Positions 55,000 to 63,515 are shown, counted from the first letter of the stretch. The stretch is DNA of 64,000 nt from Acrocarpospora catenulata (GCF_018476525.1 NZ_JAHCST010000017.1:43456-107455), one strand, 5' to 3'. A program made the numbers and translations. The notes: generated from the sequence alone by a model not told the origin.

Positions 55000-55595
55000 T
55001 TCTGTTCCTGGTGTTTGATCGCGGGGGTGAGGTCAAGGGTGGGAGCTGATCGGATCTGGCGGATCAGCGCGTCGGAACTGGTCTCCCAGCGTTTCGGTGA
55101 GGCGAGGACGGGATTGACGGGCATCCCGATGCGCTCCTGGCTTCGGTCGGCGGCCGCGTATACGGCGGATCGATCTACGGAACCCACGACCAGGACATCG
55201 ATGTCGTTGGGGGCGGGGCCTGGTTCTCCGCTCTGGCGGGCCGCCCAGGATCCGAAGATGAGTAGGAGGTCGATGTTGGGAATCGAGCCGAACTCATCCG
55301 CGATGATCGTGTTCGGACCGTACGTGTAGGTCAGGATCTCGGTGAGCGGCTGGGCGATCGGGTGCCGCGAATCGGCTTCAAGCACTCGTGACCTGCCGAT
55401 CGTCCGGGCGGTGATCAGCCCGGCTTCCTCCAGTCGCCGCACTTCGGGATGAAGAGTGGACGGTGACACGTTCAGTTCGCGAGCCAATGACGCCAGCGTC
55501 CAGGTTTCGCCCGAGCGAAGGAAGAGCGCGGCCAGCACTCGCGCCTGGGTATCCGTGCGAAAGAGCGGCACGACAGGCGCCCCGATCATTCGCAT
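54996..55595 (-). CDS. Winged-helix nucleotidyltransferase (MNT antitoxin)
   Basis: 199 residues from ATG 55595 (ATG 55589 possible). N-terminal ArsR-like winged helix (LASLARELNVSPSTLHPEVRRLEEAGLI) and a minimal nucleotidyltransferase core FGSWAARQSG ... NDIDVLVVG (Gly115-Ser, Asp131/Asp133). By family precedent it neutralises the HEPN partner by AMPylation, while the winged helix represses the operon. A perfect 16-bp palindrome lies over its promoter. Confidence 0.85.
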   Translation of the reverse strand: MRMIGAPVVPLFRTDTQARVLAALFLRSGETWTLASLARELNVSPSTLHPEVRRLEEAGLITARTIGRSRVLEADSRHPIAQPLTEILTYTYGPNTIIADEFGSIPNIDLLLIFGSWAARQSGEPGPAPNDIDVLVVGSVDRSAVYAAADRSQERIGMPVNPVLASPKRWETSSDALIRQIRSAPTLDLTPAIKHQEQK

Positions 55596-55598
55596 ATA

Positions 55599-55631
55599 CC
55601 GAAGATATCTTCGGGATTCTCGAACGGTCAA
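55599..55631 (-). promoter_or_regulatory. MNT-HEPN promoter with palindromic operator
   Basis: Minus strand TTGACC (55626-55631), 18-bp spacer, TATCTT (55602-55607). The perfect palindrome CCGAAGATATCTTCGG (55599-55614) covers the -10. The start codon begins 7 nt after the -10, which suggests a leaderless transcript. Confidence 0.65.
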
Positions 55632-56058
55632 TCTCGCTGTGGCCCCGGCAAGCCCGCCCAGGGATCGCGCAGGCCGAACCGAGCGACCAGGCTCCACCGC
55701 CTGCAATCCGGACACAGTGCCTCCATGATCTGCTCGGGCCTCATATTTGATCCAGAAGTGACACGAAGTGTAGGTGATACTAGACAGATATAAGACGTCT
55801 TATGTGAATCAAGACATGAGCGGTGGGGTGCGTGGCCGCCATGCAGGCCAGGTGGGGCTTGATCGGCTGCGTGGATGTAAGCCGTGGAGGGGTCGGGGGA
55901 TCTTTGGGGCTGGCCTTTGGTGAGTGGGATTCTTGGGGATTTGTGGGGTCTTCGCGGGTGCTGGGCGTGCCTGATGATTACTTTGTGTAACTACACTGTT
56001 CCTATATGTGCTCATTTGGGCGTTGTCACCCGAGATGTTCCGCAGAGGGATGGTGCGT
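55632..56058. other. Gap between the toxin-antitoxin pair and the peptide/ATP-grasp unit
   Basis: No gene supported. It contains two clean palindromes: ATAAGACGTCTTAT (55790-55803) and GTGTA-AC-TACAC (55985-55996), the latter 62 bp before the peptide ATG and resembling GntR/YtrA-type sites. The plus strand is G-rich from 55820 to 55970. Confidence 0.4.
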
Positions 56059-56121
56059 ATGGCTAAGGGTGGCTGGGCGGTTCCGGGCGGGTGTGGTTGG
56101 CGCGATGGTTGGGCGCCGTGA
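56059..56121 (+). CDS. 20-residue Gly/Trp-rich peptide ORF
   Basis: ATG 56059 with AGAGGGA about 9 nt upstream encodes MAKGGWAVPGG then CGWRDGWAP and stops at TGA 56119-56121. The stop overlaps the GTG start (56118) of the ATP-grasp gene as GTGA. The composition (6 Gly, 4 Trp, one Cys) is odd for a chance ORF. It could be a RiPP precursor for the ATP-grasp enzyme, a leader peptide for translational coupling, or chance. Confidence 0.4.
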   Translation: MAKGGWAVPGGCGWRDGWAP

Positions 56122-57446
56122 GCGGGGGGGATTTTCCGCTGGTGGATCCGGAGCGGCGGTTGGGGCATCCGTCGGGGCGGGCGCGGTCGGCGGCGTTGGG
56201 GCTGGGGCAGGCGTGGCGGCAGGTCAGGGAGCGGGTGGCGGCGGAGTCGCTGATGGGGCTGGCGGTGCCGGGGCAGGAGCGGCGGCCCTTTCCGGTGCGG
56301 CCGGCGCTCGGGGTGCTGCATCCGGCGGCCGAGCCGGTGCTGCGGCAGCGGGTTCAGGGCGTGGTCCAGTGCCTGAACCGGCTGGTCCAGCAGTATCCGG
56401 TTGATCGGGAGTTGCAGGAATTCCTGGATATTCCCGAGCCCTTGCATCGGTGGATCATGAGGGAGCCCAACCCGGAGCTGCTGCGTGTGGACTACTGCCG
56501 CCTGGACCTGCTGGGCAGCACGCTCGACACCGTAAGGGTCCTGGAGTTCAACCCGAGCAGCCCAGGTGGCGTGATCTCCTCGGGCATGCTCAACCGGTTC
56601 TGGCGGGGCTCCAAACTCGGGGCGACGCTCGCCGAGTGGGCGCCGCACGCCGCCCCCTTCGAGGGCGACGACTGGTTCGCCCGCTGGCTGCTCCGGTTCG
56701 GACGGGAGCACATCGGCTCCCGGGACGGCCGCCGTGTCGCGCTCTTCCACTCCCACGACAGCACGAAGTTCGAACTCGACCAGGTACGCAGGCAGCTGAC
56801 CGGCTGGGGACGGCAGGTCGTGGAGGTCGAGCCGTGCGACGTCGACGCCGTGGCGGACGTCCGGCTGGGCTACCTCAAGTACATTCCGCTGGAACCGGAC
56901 GAGGTACGGCGGTGGGACCGCTTCTGCGCCCGCCTCATGGAAGGCTCGCTGGTGGTGCCCAACCCGCTGGGCCAGCGCTGGGTGGCGGAGAACAAGCTCT
57001 GCCTGGCCGTGCTGTCCGACCCGCGTTTCCGCCGGCTCTTCGCCGGCATGGACGTGGACTGCCTGGACGCCCTGGTCCCCTACAGCCGCAAGCTCGGGGA
57101 CGGCATCGCGGTGGACGAGCTCGTGGACGGCCAGGAGCACCTGGTGCTGAAGGCCCCCTACAGCTTCCACGGCAAGGACGTGCTCATCGGCTGCGAGTAC
57201 GACGCGAGCACGTGGTCGCGGGCGGTGCGCGACCCCGGCCACCGGGGCTGGCTGGTTCAGGAGCGGGTACGGCCCGCGTCGGTGGAGACCCAGGACGGCC
57301 GGTACCTGCACGATGTGGTGGTCCCGGTGCTGGAAGGAAAGGTCATCGGCTATTCCGCCCGGATGAACAACGGCCCGTTGCTCAACGGCGCCCAGGGCGG
57401 CGGGGCGTACTCGCTCTTCAGCCCGCACGCGCTGGAGGCCGCATGA
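56118..57446 (+). CDS. ATP-grasp-like ligase of unknown substrate
   Basis: 442 residues from GTG 56118; an in-frame GTG at 56091 is possible. The C-terminal half has ATP-grasp features: VAENKLCLAVLSDP, HLVLKAPYSFHGKDV with the nucleotide Lys, WLVQERVRP, and the metal-binding VLEFNPSSPGGV in the centre. It resembles glutathionylspermidine-synthase-like or circularly arranged ATP-grasp proteins that join a carboxylate to an amine. No signal peptide. It is followed 46 bp later by a PhoD-like gene. Confidence 0.7.
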   Translation: MSGGDFPLVDPERRLGHPSGRARSAALGLGQAWRQVRERVAAESLMGLAVPGQERRPFPVRPALGVLHPAAEPVLRQRVQGVVQCLNRLVQQYPVDRELQEFLDIPEPLHRWIMREPNPELLRVDYCRLDLLGSTLDTVRVLEFNPSSPGGVISSGMLNRFWRGSKLGATLAEWAPHAAPFEGDDWFARWLLRFGREHIGSRDGRRVALFHSHDSTKFELDQVRRQLTGWGRQVVEVEPCDVDAVADVRLGYLKYIPLEPDEVRRWDRFCARLMEGSLVVPNPLGQRWVAENKLCLAVLSDPRFRRLFAGMDVDCLDALVPYSRKLGDGIAVDELVDGQEHLVLKAPYSFHGKDVLIGCEYDASTWSRAVRDPGHRGWLVQERVRPASVETQDGRYLHDVVVPVLEGKVIGYSARMNNGPLLNGAQGGGAYSLFSPHALEAA

Positions 57447-57492
57447 CATTTCCCTGAGAATTTCACCATCGGGCAATCGGCGCCCACCGTGA

Positions 57493-58857
57493 ATGCACGA
57501 GTATTCGGGGATGGCGAAAATTCAGTTTCCGTTCACCCTTGGCGTGGGATCGGGGGAGCCGTACCCGGATGGGGTGATTCTGTGGACGCGGCTGGCCCCT
57601 GAGCCGGTGCATCCGACCAAGCCAGGGGGGATGCCCAACCGCTCGGTGAGCGTGCGGTGGGAGGTGGCGGAGGACGCCGCGTTCCGGACGGTGCTGCAGG
57701 CGGGAACGGCCACGGCCCAGCCCGACTGGGCGCACAGCGTGCACGTCAGGGTCACCGGGCTACGGGCGGGAACGGAGTACTTCTACCGGTTCACGGCGGA
57801 GGGCCACACCAGTCCGGTCGGCCGCACGAAGACCGCGCCGGACCCGCTTTCCGAGCAGCCGGTACGGATCGGGGTGATCTCCTGCCAGCGCTACGAGCAC
57901 GGGTACTTCACGGCGCTGAAGCATCTGGCGGCGGAACGCCCGGATGTGATCCTGCATCTCGGGGACTACATCTACGAATACGGAAAACCCGCCAATCCGG
58001 CCCCCGGGCGATATATCCGGCCGCTGGAGTCGACCACCGAGTGCAAGACGCTCGGCGCGTACCGCGACAGGTACGCCCGGTACAAGACCGACAAGGACCT
58101 CCAGGCCGCGCACGCCGCCGCCCCGTGGCTCACCCTCCCGGATGACCACGAGGTGAAGGACAACTACGCGGGCCTGTTACCGGGCGACGGCTCCAGCCCG
58201 TCGGCGTTCCTGAAGCGCAGGAACGCGGCCTTCAAGGCGTACTACGAGCATCTGCCGCTCCGGGTGAAGCCGGTGGGCAACAACTCCCAGTTCTACCGCT
58301 GGCGGCCGTACGGGAAGGTCGCGGATCTGATGATCGTGGACGCGCGGCAGTACCGGGACGGCAGGGACATGCTCGGCCCCACCCAGGAGCAGTGGCTGAC
58401 CTCGCGGCTGCGGAGTTCCACGGCGCGGTGGAAGGTGATCGCGCAGGCGCTGTTCTTCGCGCCCAGGAAGTTCCCGCTGGAGCCGGCCAGCTCGGACGCC
58501 TGGGACGGGTTCCCGCAGTCGCGGGCCAGGGTGCTGGCGGCCGTGCCGGGGGACCTGGTGGTGCTCAGCGGGGACGTGCACAACGCCTGGGCAGCCGAGC
58601 TGGGCAACGGGGTCGAGTTCGTGACCAGTTCGGTGACCAGCCACCCGCCCGGCACCGACGGCTCGGCCATGCTCGCGCTCAACCCGCACCTGAAGTTCTT
58701 CGACGGCCGCCGGGGCTACCTGCTGGTGACGGCGAGTATGACCGAGTTCACGGTGGACTACCGCGCGGTGCCGTACGTGGACCGGACCGGCGCCCCGGTG
58801 GTCACAGCGGGTGGCTTCCGTGTCCAGGACAACAAACTACAACGAACCGATCTGTGA
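57493..58857 (+). CDS. PhoD-like metallophosphatase without signal peptide
   Basis: 454 residues (ATG 57511 is an alternative). Starts directly with the PhoD N-terminal domain (FTLGVGSGEPYPDGVILWTRLAPEP). Then come the metal-binding motifs of the phosphatase domain: LHLGDYIYEYG, LPDDHEVKDNY and VLSGDVHNAW. PhoD enzymes normally carry a Tat signal and hydrolyse phosphodiesters such as teichoic acids outside the cell; this one has none, so it may act in the cytosol or be N-terminally trimmed. Confidence 0.87.
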   Translation: MHEYSGMAKIQFPFTLGVGSGEPYPDGVILWTRLAPEPVHPTKPGGMPNRSVSVRWEVAEDAAFRTVLQAGTATAQPDWAHSVHVRVTGLRAGTEYFYRFTAEGHTSPVGRTKTAPDPLSEQPVRIGVISCQRYEHGYFTALKHLAAERPDVILHLGDYIYEYGKPANPAPGRYIRPLESTTECKTLGAYRDRYARYKTDKDLQAAHAAAPWLTLPDDHEVKDNYAGLLPGDGSSPSAFLKRRNAAFKAYYEHLPLRVKPVGNNSQFYRWRPYGKVADLMIVDARQYRDGRDMLGPTQEQWLTSRLRSSTARWKVIAQALFFAPRKFPLEPASSDAWDGFPQSRARVLAAVPGDLVVLSGDVHNAWAAELGNGVEFVTSSVTSHPPGTDGSAMLALNPHLKFFDGRRGYLLVTASMTEFTVDYRAVPYVDRTGAPVVTAGGFRVQDNKLQRTDL

Positions 58858-58880
58858 AATAGGAGGTCAGAGGACTAGCG

Positions 58881-58899
58881 AATAGGAAAGTTTCCTATT
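58881..58899. promoter_or_regulatory. Palindromic operator before nagZ
   Basis: AATAGGAAAGTTTCCTATT: perfect 9-bp arms around one G, 31 bp before the nagZ ATG. TAGGAAA-n-TTTCCTA dyads are recurrent before glycoside-hydrolase genes in actinomycetes and are thought to bind a ROK/RpiR-type repressor (from memory). Confidence 0.65.
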
Positions 58900-58930
58900 A
58901 GATTTCGGGCATGCCCAAGTGCGGTGCCGC

Positions 58931-60427
58931 ATGACGCGAAGCCTGGAGCTGCTGCGTCTGGCAGACACGGTCCTGTTCCCCGGCTTCGTGGGAACCTCGC
59001 CCCCCGACTGGCTTCGGCGTCGGCTCGCCGCCGGTCTGGCAGGGGTCGTCCTCTTCTCCCGGAATGTGGACACGCCCACCCAGCTCGCCGAACTGACCGC
59101 GGCCCTGCGCGCGGAGAACCCGGACATCATCGTCGGCATTGACGAGGAGGCGGGGGAGGTGACCCGGCTGGAGGCCCGCACGGGCAGTTCCCGGCCGGGC
59201 AACTACGCCCTGGGCGTGGTTGACGACGAGGCGCTGACCGAGGCGGTCGCCCGGGACGTCGGCTGGGACCTGGCCGCGGCGGGGGTGACCATCGACTTCG
59301 CCCCGGCCGCCGACGTGAACTCCAACCCGGACAACCCGGTGATCGGCCTGCGCTCGTTCGGCGCCGACCCGCACCTGGTCGCCCGGCACACCGCCGCCTG
59401 GGTGCGCGGCCTCCAGTCGGCCGGCGTGGCCGCCTGCGCCAAGCACTTCCCCGGGCACGGCGACACCTCGGTGGACTCGCACTACAGCGTGCCCGTGGTC
59501 GGCGTCACCCGGGAGGAACTGCACGAGGTCGAGCTCTGGCCGTTCCGGGCCGCCATCGCCGAGGGCGTGCGCGCCATCATGACCGGCCACCTGCTGGTCT
59601 CCGCGTACGACACGGAGCTGCCCGCCACGCTCAGCCCGCGCATCCTCACCGGGCTGCTCCGCGACGAGCTCGGCTTCGAGGGTCTGGTCATCACCGACGG
59701 CATCGAGATGGCCGCCGTCTCCGGGCCGTACGGCATCGGCGGGGCCAGCGCGCTGGCCATCGCCGCCGGGGCGGACGCGATCTGTGTGGGCGGCGAGCAC
59801 GCCGACGAGGCGATTGTGGAGGTGATCAGGGACGCCATCGTGGACGCCGTCCTCGAGGGGCGGCTGCCGGAGGAGCGGCTGGCCGAGGCGGCCGAGCGGG
59901 TGCGCGTGCTGGCCGCCTGGCGGCCGGAGCGGGCGCCGTCCGCGGCCCGGGAGCCGGTCGGCCTGGCGGCGGCCCGGCGGGCCGTCCGGATCAGCCACGA
60001 CGACGGGCGCTCGCTGCCCATCGTGGTCGCCCCGCACGTGGTGGAGCTGGCGCCGGAGACCAACCTGGCCATCGACAAGGGCATGCCGTGGGGGGTGGGG
60101 GAGCCGCTGGGCAAGCTGCTGCCCGGGACCACGGTGACCCGGCTGCACGAGCAGGACCTGGCCGACGGCCTCCCCGCCGACGTGCTGGCCCAGGCGGCGG
60201 ACCGGCCGCTGGTGGTCGTGGTACGGGACGCGCACCGGCACGCCTGGCAGCTGGACGCGCTCGGGCACATGCTGGCCGACCGGCCGGACGGCATCGTGGT
60301 GGAGATGGGCCTGCCGGGCCGTACCGACCTGGGGGCCGCGCACATCGCCACGCACGGGGCGGCGCGGGTCTGCGGGCAGGCCGCGGCCGAAACGCTCACC
60401 GGTCAGGTGGCCGCCTTCCCGGCGTGA
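58931..60427 (+). CDS. nagZ: GH3 beta-N-acetylglucosaminidase NagZ
   Basis: 498 residues. NagZ-type motif KHFPGHGDTSVDSH (171-184) supplies the catalytic dyad His184, and the nucleophile is Asp256 in LVITDGIEM. A ~150-residue C-terminal domain follows the TIM barrel, as in two-domain Gram-positive NagZ. It removes GlcNAc from muropeptides or chitin fragments. No signal peptide, so cytosolic. Start ATG 58931; an in-frame GTG lies 12 nt upstream. Confidence 0.88.
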   Translation: MTRSLELLRLADTVLFPGFVGTSPPDWLRRRLAAGLAGVVLFSRNVDTPTQLAELTAALRAENPDIIVGIDEEAGEVTRLEARTGSSRPGNYALGVVDDEALTEAVARDVGWDLAAAGVTIDFAPAADVNSNPDNPVIGLRSFGADPHLVARHTAAWVRGLQSAGVAACAKHFPGHGDTSVDSHYSVPVVGVTREELHEVELWPFRAAIAEGVRAIMTGHLLVSAYDTELPATLSPRILTGLLRDELGFEGLVITDGIEMAAVSGPYGIGGASALAIAAGADAICVGGEHADEAIVEVIRDAIVDAVLEGRLPEERLAEAAERVRVLAAWRPERAPSAAREPVGLAAARRAVRISHDDGRSLPIVVAPHVVELAPETNLAIDKGMPWGVGEPLGKLLPGTTVTRLHEQDLADGLPADVLAQAADRPLVVVVRDAHRHAWQLDALGHMLADRPDGIVVEMGLPGRTDLGAAHIATHGAARVCGQAAAETLTGQVAAFPA

Positions 60428-60539
60428 CGACACGCCGGGCAAGATTTTGACCACGGAGCGCTATGCTTCAGTCACTCTCAGTTATATGCTCGCTACTGCT
60501 TTGACCGACCAGATCAACTGGAAGTCAAGAGGGAGCGAG

Positions 60540-60797
60540 ATGTTCAAGAAGATCGCTGTGACCGGTGCCGTGCTCGCCGCCGCCTGTGGCGCGGCGCTGA
60601 TCGCCGCACCGGCCCAGGCGGACACCGGGACCGGCAACTGGAGCCGCAACGCCGGCTCCGCCCAGTCGGGCAACAACTTCGGCTGGGTCGTGGCCCGCAA
60701 CTTCGGCACCGCGGGCGCCACCAATGTCAACAACATCAACGGCATCGCGGCGACCGCCTCCGGCGGCGGCGTGACCGTGTTCTACATCTTCAGGTAG
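60540..60797 (+). CDS. Small secreted protein, tandem paralogue 1
   Basis: 85 residues. Sec signal peptide MFKKIAVTGAVLAAACGAAL with cleavage near AQA-D (about 29), then a 56-residue Asn/Gly/Ser/Thr-rich mature part with SAQSGNNFG and TNVNNINGIAATA. AGGGAG 6 nt before ATG. No Cys in the mature form. The family is not recognised; composition recalls surface-active or amyloid-like spore proteins, but chaplin hallmarks are absent. Confidence 0.8.
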   Translation: MFKKIAVTGAVLAAACGAALIAAPAQADTGTGNWSRNAGSAQSGNNFGWVVARNFGTAGATNVNNINGIAATASGGGVTVFYIFR

Positions 60798-60844
60798 CCG
60801 GTCCCGTCCCTGAGCGTCTTGTGATCGACAAAGGAGAGCTGACG

Positions 60845-61105
60845 ATGTTCAAGAAGATGATGGTGACCGGTGCCGTGCTCGCCGCCGCCTGTGGCGCCGC
60901 CCTGGCGGCCACCCCGGCCCACGCCGACAGCTGGACCGGCAACGGCAGCTGGAACCGCAACTCCGCCCAGTCGGGGAACAACTTCGGCAACATCGCCGCC
61001 ACCAACATCGGCGGCAGCCGAGCGACCAACGTCAACAACATCAACGGCGTCACGGTCACCGCCACCAACGGTGGGCGCGCCGGGCTCTACTACCGCTTCA
61101 ACTGA
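60845..61105 (+). CDS. Small secreted protein, tandem paralogue 2
   Basis: 86 residues, 48 bp behind paralogue 1 and clearly its duplicate. It has an almost identical signal peptide (MFKKMMVTGAVLAAACGAAL), then NSAQSGNNFG and ATNVNNINGVTVTA. AAGGAG 8 nt upstream. It ends in an aromatic GLYYRFN, parallel to VFYIFR in paralogue 1. Confidence 0.8.
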   Translation: MFKKMMVTGAVLAAACGAALAATPAHADSWTGNGSWNRNSAQSGNNFGNIAATNIGGSRATNVNNINGVTVTATNGGRAGLYYRFN

Positions 61106-61117
61106 TATCCCACACGC

Positions 61118-61154
61118 GTGCGCGCCGGGCCTGGCGGATGGGCCCGGCGCGCAC
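61118..61154 (+). terminator. Terminator after the secreted pair
   Basis: GTGCGCGCCGGGCC (61118-61131) pairs perfectly with 61141-61154 across a 9-nt loop. Confidence 0.75.
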
Positions 61155-61208
61155 CACCATCCCGCCTGTTGTATTCATGTAGGCGCAATGAGTACGACAA
61201 GGAGTGAC

Positions 61209-62027
61209 ATGAGAGTCGCGTACGTGACCTGGGACGGCCCGGACGACGAGCGGGAGCCGGTGCTGGCCGCCTGGCTCGGGCTCGGCATCGAGGGCGCCCC
61301 GGCGCGCTGGGACGACCCCGCGGTGGACTGGTCCTCGTTCGACGCGGCCGTGGTCCGTTCCGCCTGGGACTACGTCGATCGGCGGGATGAGTTCCTGGCC
61401 TGGGCGCGCCGCGCGGAGGCGGCCACCCGGCTGTTCAACCCCGCCTCGGTGCTGACCTGGAACACCGACAAGACCTACCTGCGCGACCTCGGCGTCCCGA
61501 TCGTGCCCACCCACTGGAGCTCCACCGGCCTCCCCGACTGGGCGGAGTACGTGGTGAAGCCCGCCATCTCCGCCGGGGCCAGGGACACCATCCGCACCGC
61601 CGACCGGGCGCGCGCCGAGGCGTTCGCGGCGGAGCTGGAGAGCCAGGGGCGCACGGTCATGATCCAGCCCTACCTGGAGTCCGTCGAGCACGAGGGCGAG
61701 CTGTCCCTGCACTACTTCGCCGGTCAGTTCAGCCACGCGGTGCGCCGCAACCCCATGCTGGTGCCCGGCCTCGGCGACCTCGGCGAGGCCAACGGCAAGG
61801 CCACCCTGCGCGACCCCGACGACGACCAGTTCGAGCTGGCAGAACGGGTGCTCGGCCAGGTGGCCGAGGACCTGCTCTACGCCCGGGTGGACCTGGTCCG
61901 CATGCCGGACGGCGAGCCGGTGCTGATCGAACTGGAACTCACCGAGCCGTACCTGTACCTCGCCTACGAGCTGGACGCGGCCGACATGTTCGCCCGCGCG
62001 CTGGCCGGGATGCTCACGCCCTCATGA
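61209..62027 (+). CDS. ATP-grasp protein, RimK/DcsG-like
   Basis: 272 residues. MRVAYVTWDG, WNTDKTYLRDLGVPIVPT, YVVKPAISAGARDT, MIQPYLESVEHEGELSLHYF and LIELELTEPYLYL follow the DcsG/RimK-like ATP-grasp order with ATP- and Mg-binding Lys and Glu residues. ATG 61209 has AAGGAG 6-7 nt upstream. The natural substrate is unknown; members include the D-cycloserine synthetase but the cycloserine genes are absent here. Confidence 0.83.
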   Translation: MRVAYVTWDGPDDEREPVLAAWLGLGIEGAPARWDDPAVDWSSFDAAVVRSAWDYVDRRDEFLAWARRAEAATRLFNPASVLTWNTDKTYLRDLGVPIVPTHWSSTGLPDWAEYVVKPAISAGARDTIRTADRARAEAFAAELESQGRTVMIQPYLESVEHEGELSLHYFAGQFSHAVRRNPMLVPGLGDLGEANGKATLRDPDDDQFELAERVLGQVAEDLLYARVDLVRMPDGEPVLIELELTEPYLYLAYELDAADMFARALAGMLTPS

Positions 62028-62127
62028 CAAGGTCTTCTGGTCGACGGCCGTCGTCTCAGGGTCGGTCGGCGGGGGCGTCTATCCTTTCGTAACGGAGAAA
62101 CAGGTGTGACGGGTGGAGGAGAAGACG

Positions 62128-63366
62128 GTGGACCAGCTGGGCGCGGTTCGGGCGGAGTACGCGGCGTTGCGGGAGAAGGGGCTGGCGTTGGATCTGACCC
62201 GGGGGAAGCCGTCGGCCGCGCAGCTGGATCTGGCGGCGGGGCTGTTGACGCTGCCGGGGGAGAGGTTCGTCGCGGCGGACGGGACGGACACCCGGAACTA
62301 CGGAGGGCTGCAGGGCCTGCCGGAGCTGCGGGCCCTGTTCGGTCCGGCGTTGCAGGTGCCGCCGGGGCAGCTGATCGTCGGAGGGAACTCCAGCCTGGCG
62401 CTCATGCACGACTCGATCGTCTACTCGCTGCTCGGGGTGCCGGTGGGCGGGTCGCGGCGGTGGGTGGACGAGGAGCGGGTGGCGTTCCTCTGCCCGGTGC
62501 CCGGGTATGACCGGCACTTCGCGCTGTGCGAGCGGTTCGGGATCGAGCTGATCCCGGTGGCCATGACCCCCGAGGGGCCGGACATGGACGCCGTCGAGCG
62601 GCTGGTCGCGACCGACCCCGGGATCAAGGGGATCTGGTGCGTGCCGAAGTACAGCAACCCGGACGGGGTCTGCTACAGCGCCGAGACGGTGGCGCGGCTG
62701 GCGGCCATGCCCACGGCGGCGCCCGATTTCCGGATCTTCTGGGACAACGCGTACGCGGTGCACCACCTGACGGACGAGCCGGTGGAGATCGCCGACCTGC
62801 TGACCCTGGCCGCCGAGGCCGGAAATCCCGACCGGGTCTTCGTGTTCGGCTCCACCTCGAAGGTGACGCTGGCCGGGAGCGGGGTCTCCTTCTTCGGGTC
62901 CTCGCCCGCCAACGTGGCCTGGTTCCTCGGGTTCATGGGCAAGGGCACCATCGGCGCGGACAAGGTCAACCAGCTCCGGCACGTGGAGTTCCTCCGTGAC
63001 GAGGCCGGGCTGCGCGAGCACATGCGCCGCCACGCCGAGCTGATCCGGCCCAAGTTCGAGGTGGTGGACCGCATCCTGAGCAAGGAGCTCGGCGGGACCG
63101 GGCTGGCCGGCTGGTCCAGCCCCGCCGGGGGCTACTTCATCAGCCTGGAGGTGCCGGAGGGCTGCGCCAAGGAGGTCGTGCGGAAGGCCGCCGAGGCGGG
63201 TATCGCGCTGACCCCCGCCGGGGCCACCCACCCGTACGGCAACGACCCGGCCGACCGGACGATCCGGATCGCCCCGACCTATCCGGACCTGGAGGAGCTG
63301 GAGGAGGCCATCCTCGGGCTGACCGTCTGCATCCGGCTGGTCGGCGCCGAGAAGGCCACCGCCTGA
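62128..63366 (+). CDS. Aspartate aminotransferase, Corynebacterium-type (class Ic)
   Basis: 412 residues from GTG 62128, preferred for GGAGGA 7 nt upstream; a GTG 15 nt earlier is open. LDLTRGKPSAAQLDL, NYGGLQGLPELR, WCVPKYSNPDGVCYS, FWDNAYAVHHL and the PLP-Lys motif FGSTSKVTLAGSG define the PF12897-type aminotransferase, which makes aspartate from oxaloacetate and glutamate. Length is typical. Confidence 0.88.
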   Translation: MDQLGAVRAEYAALREKGLALDLTRGKPSAAQLDLAAGLLTLPGERFVAADGTDTRNYGGLQGLPELRALFGPALQVPPGQLIVGGNSSLALMHDSIVYSLLGVPVGGSRRWVDEERVAFLCPVPGYDRHFALCERFGIELIPVAMTPEGPDMDAVERLVATDPGIKGIWCVPKYSNPDGVCYSAETVARLAAMPTAAPDFRIFWDNAYAVHHLTDEPVEIADLLTLAAEAGNPDRVFVFGSTSKVTLAGSGVSFFGSSPANVAWFLGFMGKGTIGADKVNQLRHVEFLRDEAGLREHMRRHAELIRPKFEVVDRILSKELGGTGLAGWSSPAGGYFISLEVPEGCAKEVVRKAAEAGIALTPAGATHPYGNDPADRTIRIAPTYPDLEELEEAILGLTVCIRLVGAEKATA

Positions 63367-63416
63367 CCCAGGCTCCCATGGTTGAGCCGATAAGAGCAGC
63401 TTGACCGGACAGCACA

Positions 63417-63459
63417 GCGGCTCCCATTCCCGTGGCGCGGGGAGTGGGAGCCGCTTTTT
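63417..63459 (+). terminator. Strong terminator after the aminotransferase
   Basis: GCGGCTCCCATTCCC pairs with GGGAGTGGGAGCCGC (63440-63454), 15 bp with one wobble, then TTTTT. Confidence 0.9.
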
Positions 63460-63469
63460 CTTGCATAAC

Positions 63470-63515
63470 GGAAGCGTGTCCTGGCGGGCGTGGGGGACCC
63501 GCCAGGACACGTTCC
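63470..63515 (-). terminator. Long hairpin, terminator of the minus-strand gene
   Basis: GTGTCCTGGCGGG (63476-63488) and CCCGCCAGGACAC (63498-63510) are perfect 13-bp arms, extended by GGAA/TTCC. It lies 52 bp beyond the stop of the convergent hypothetical gene. Confidence 0.7.

Noticed and set aside
55809-57476. 555-codon minus-strand frame opposite the ATP-grasp gene
   Set aside because: Composition is a mirror of the plus-strand gene and it has no recognisable domain.
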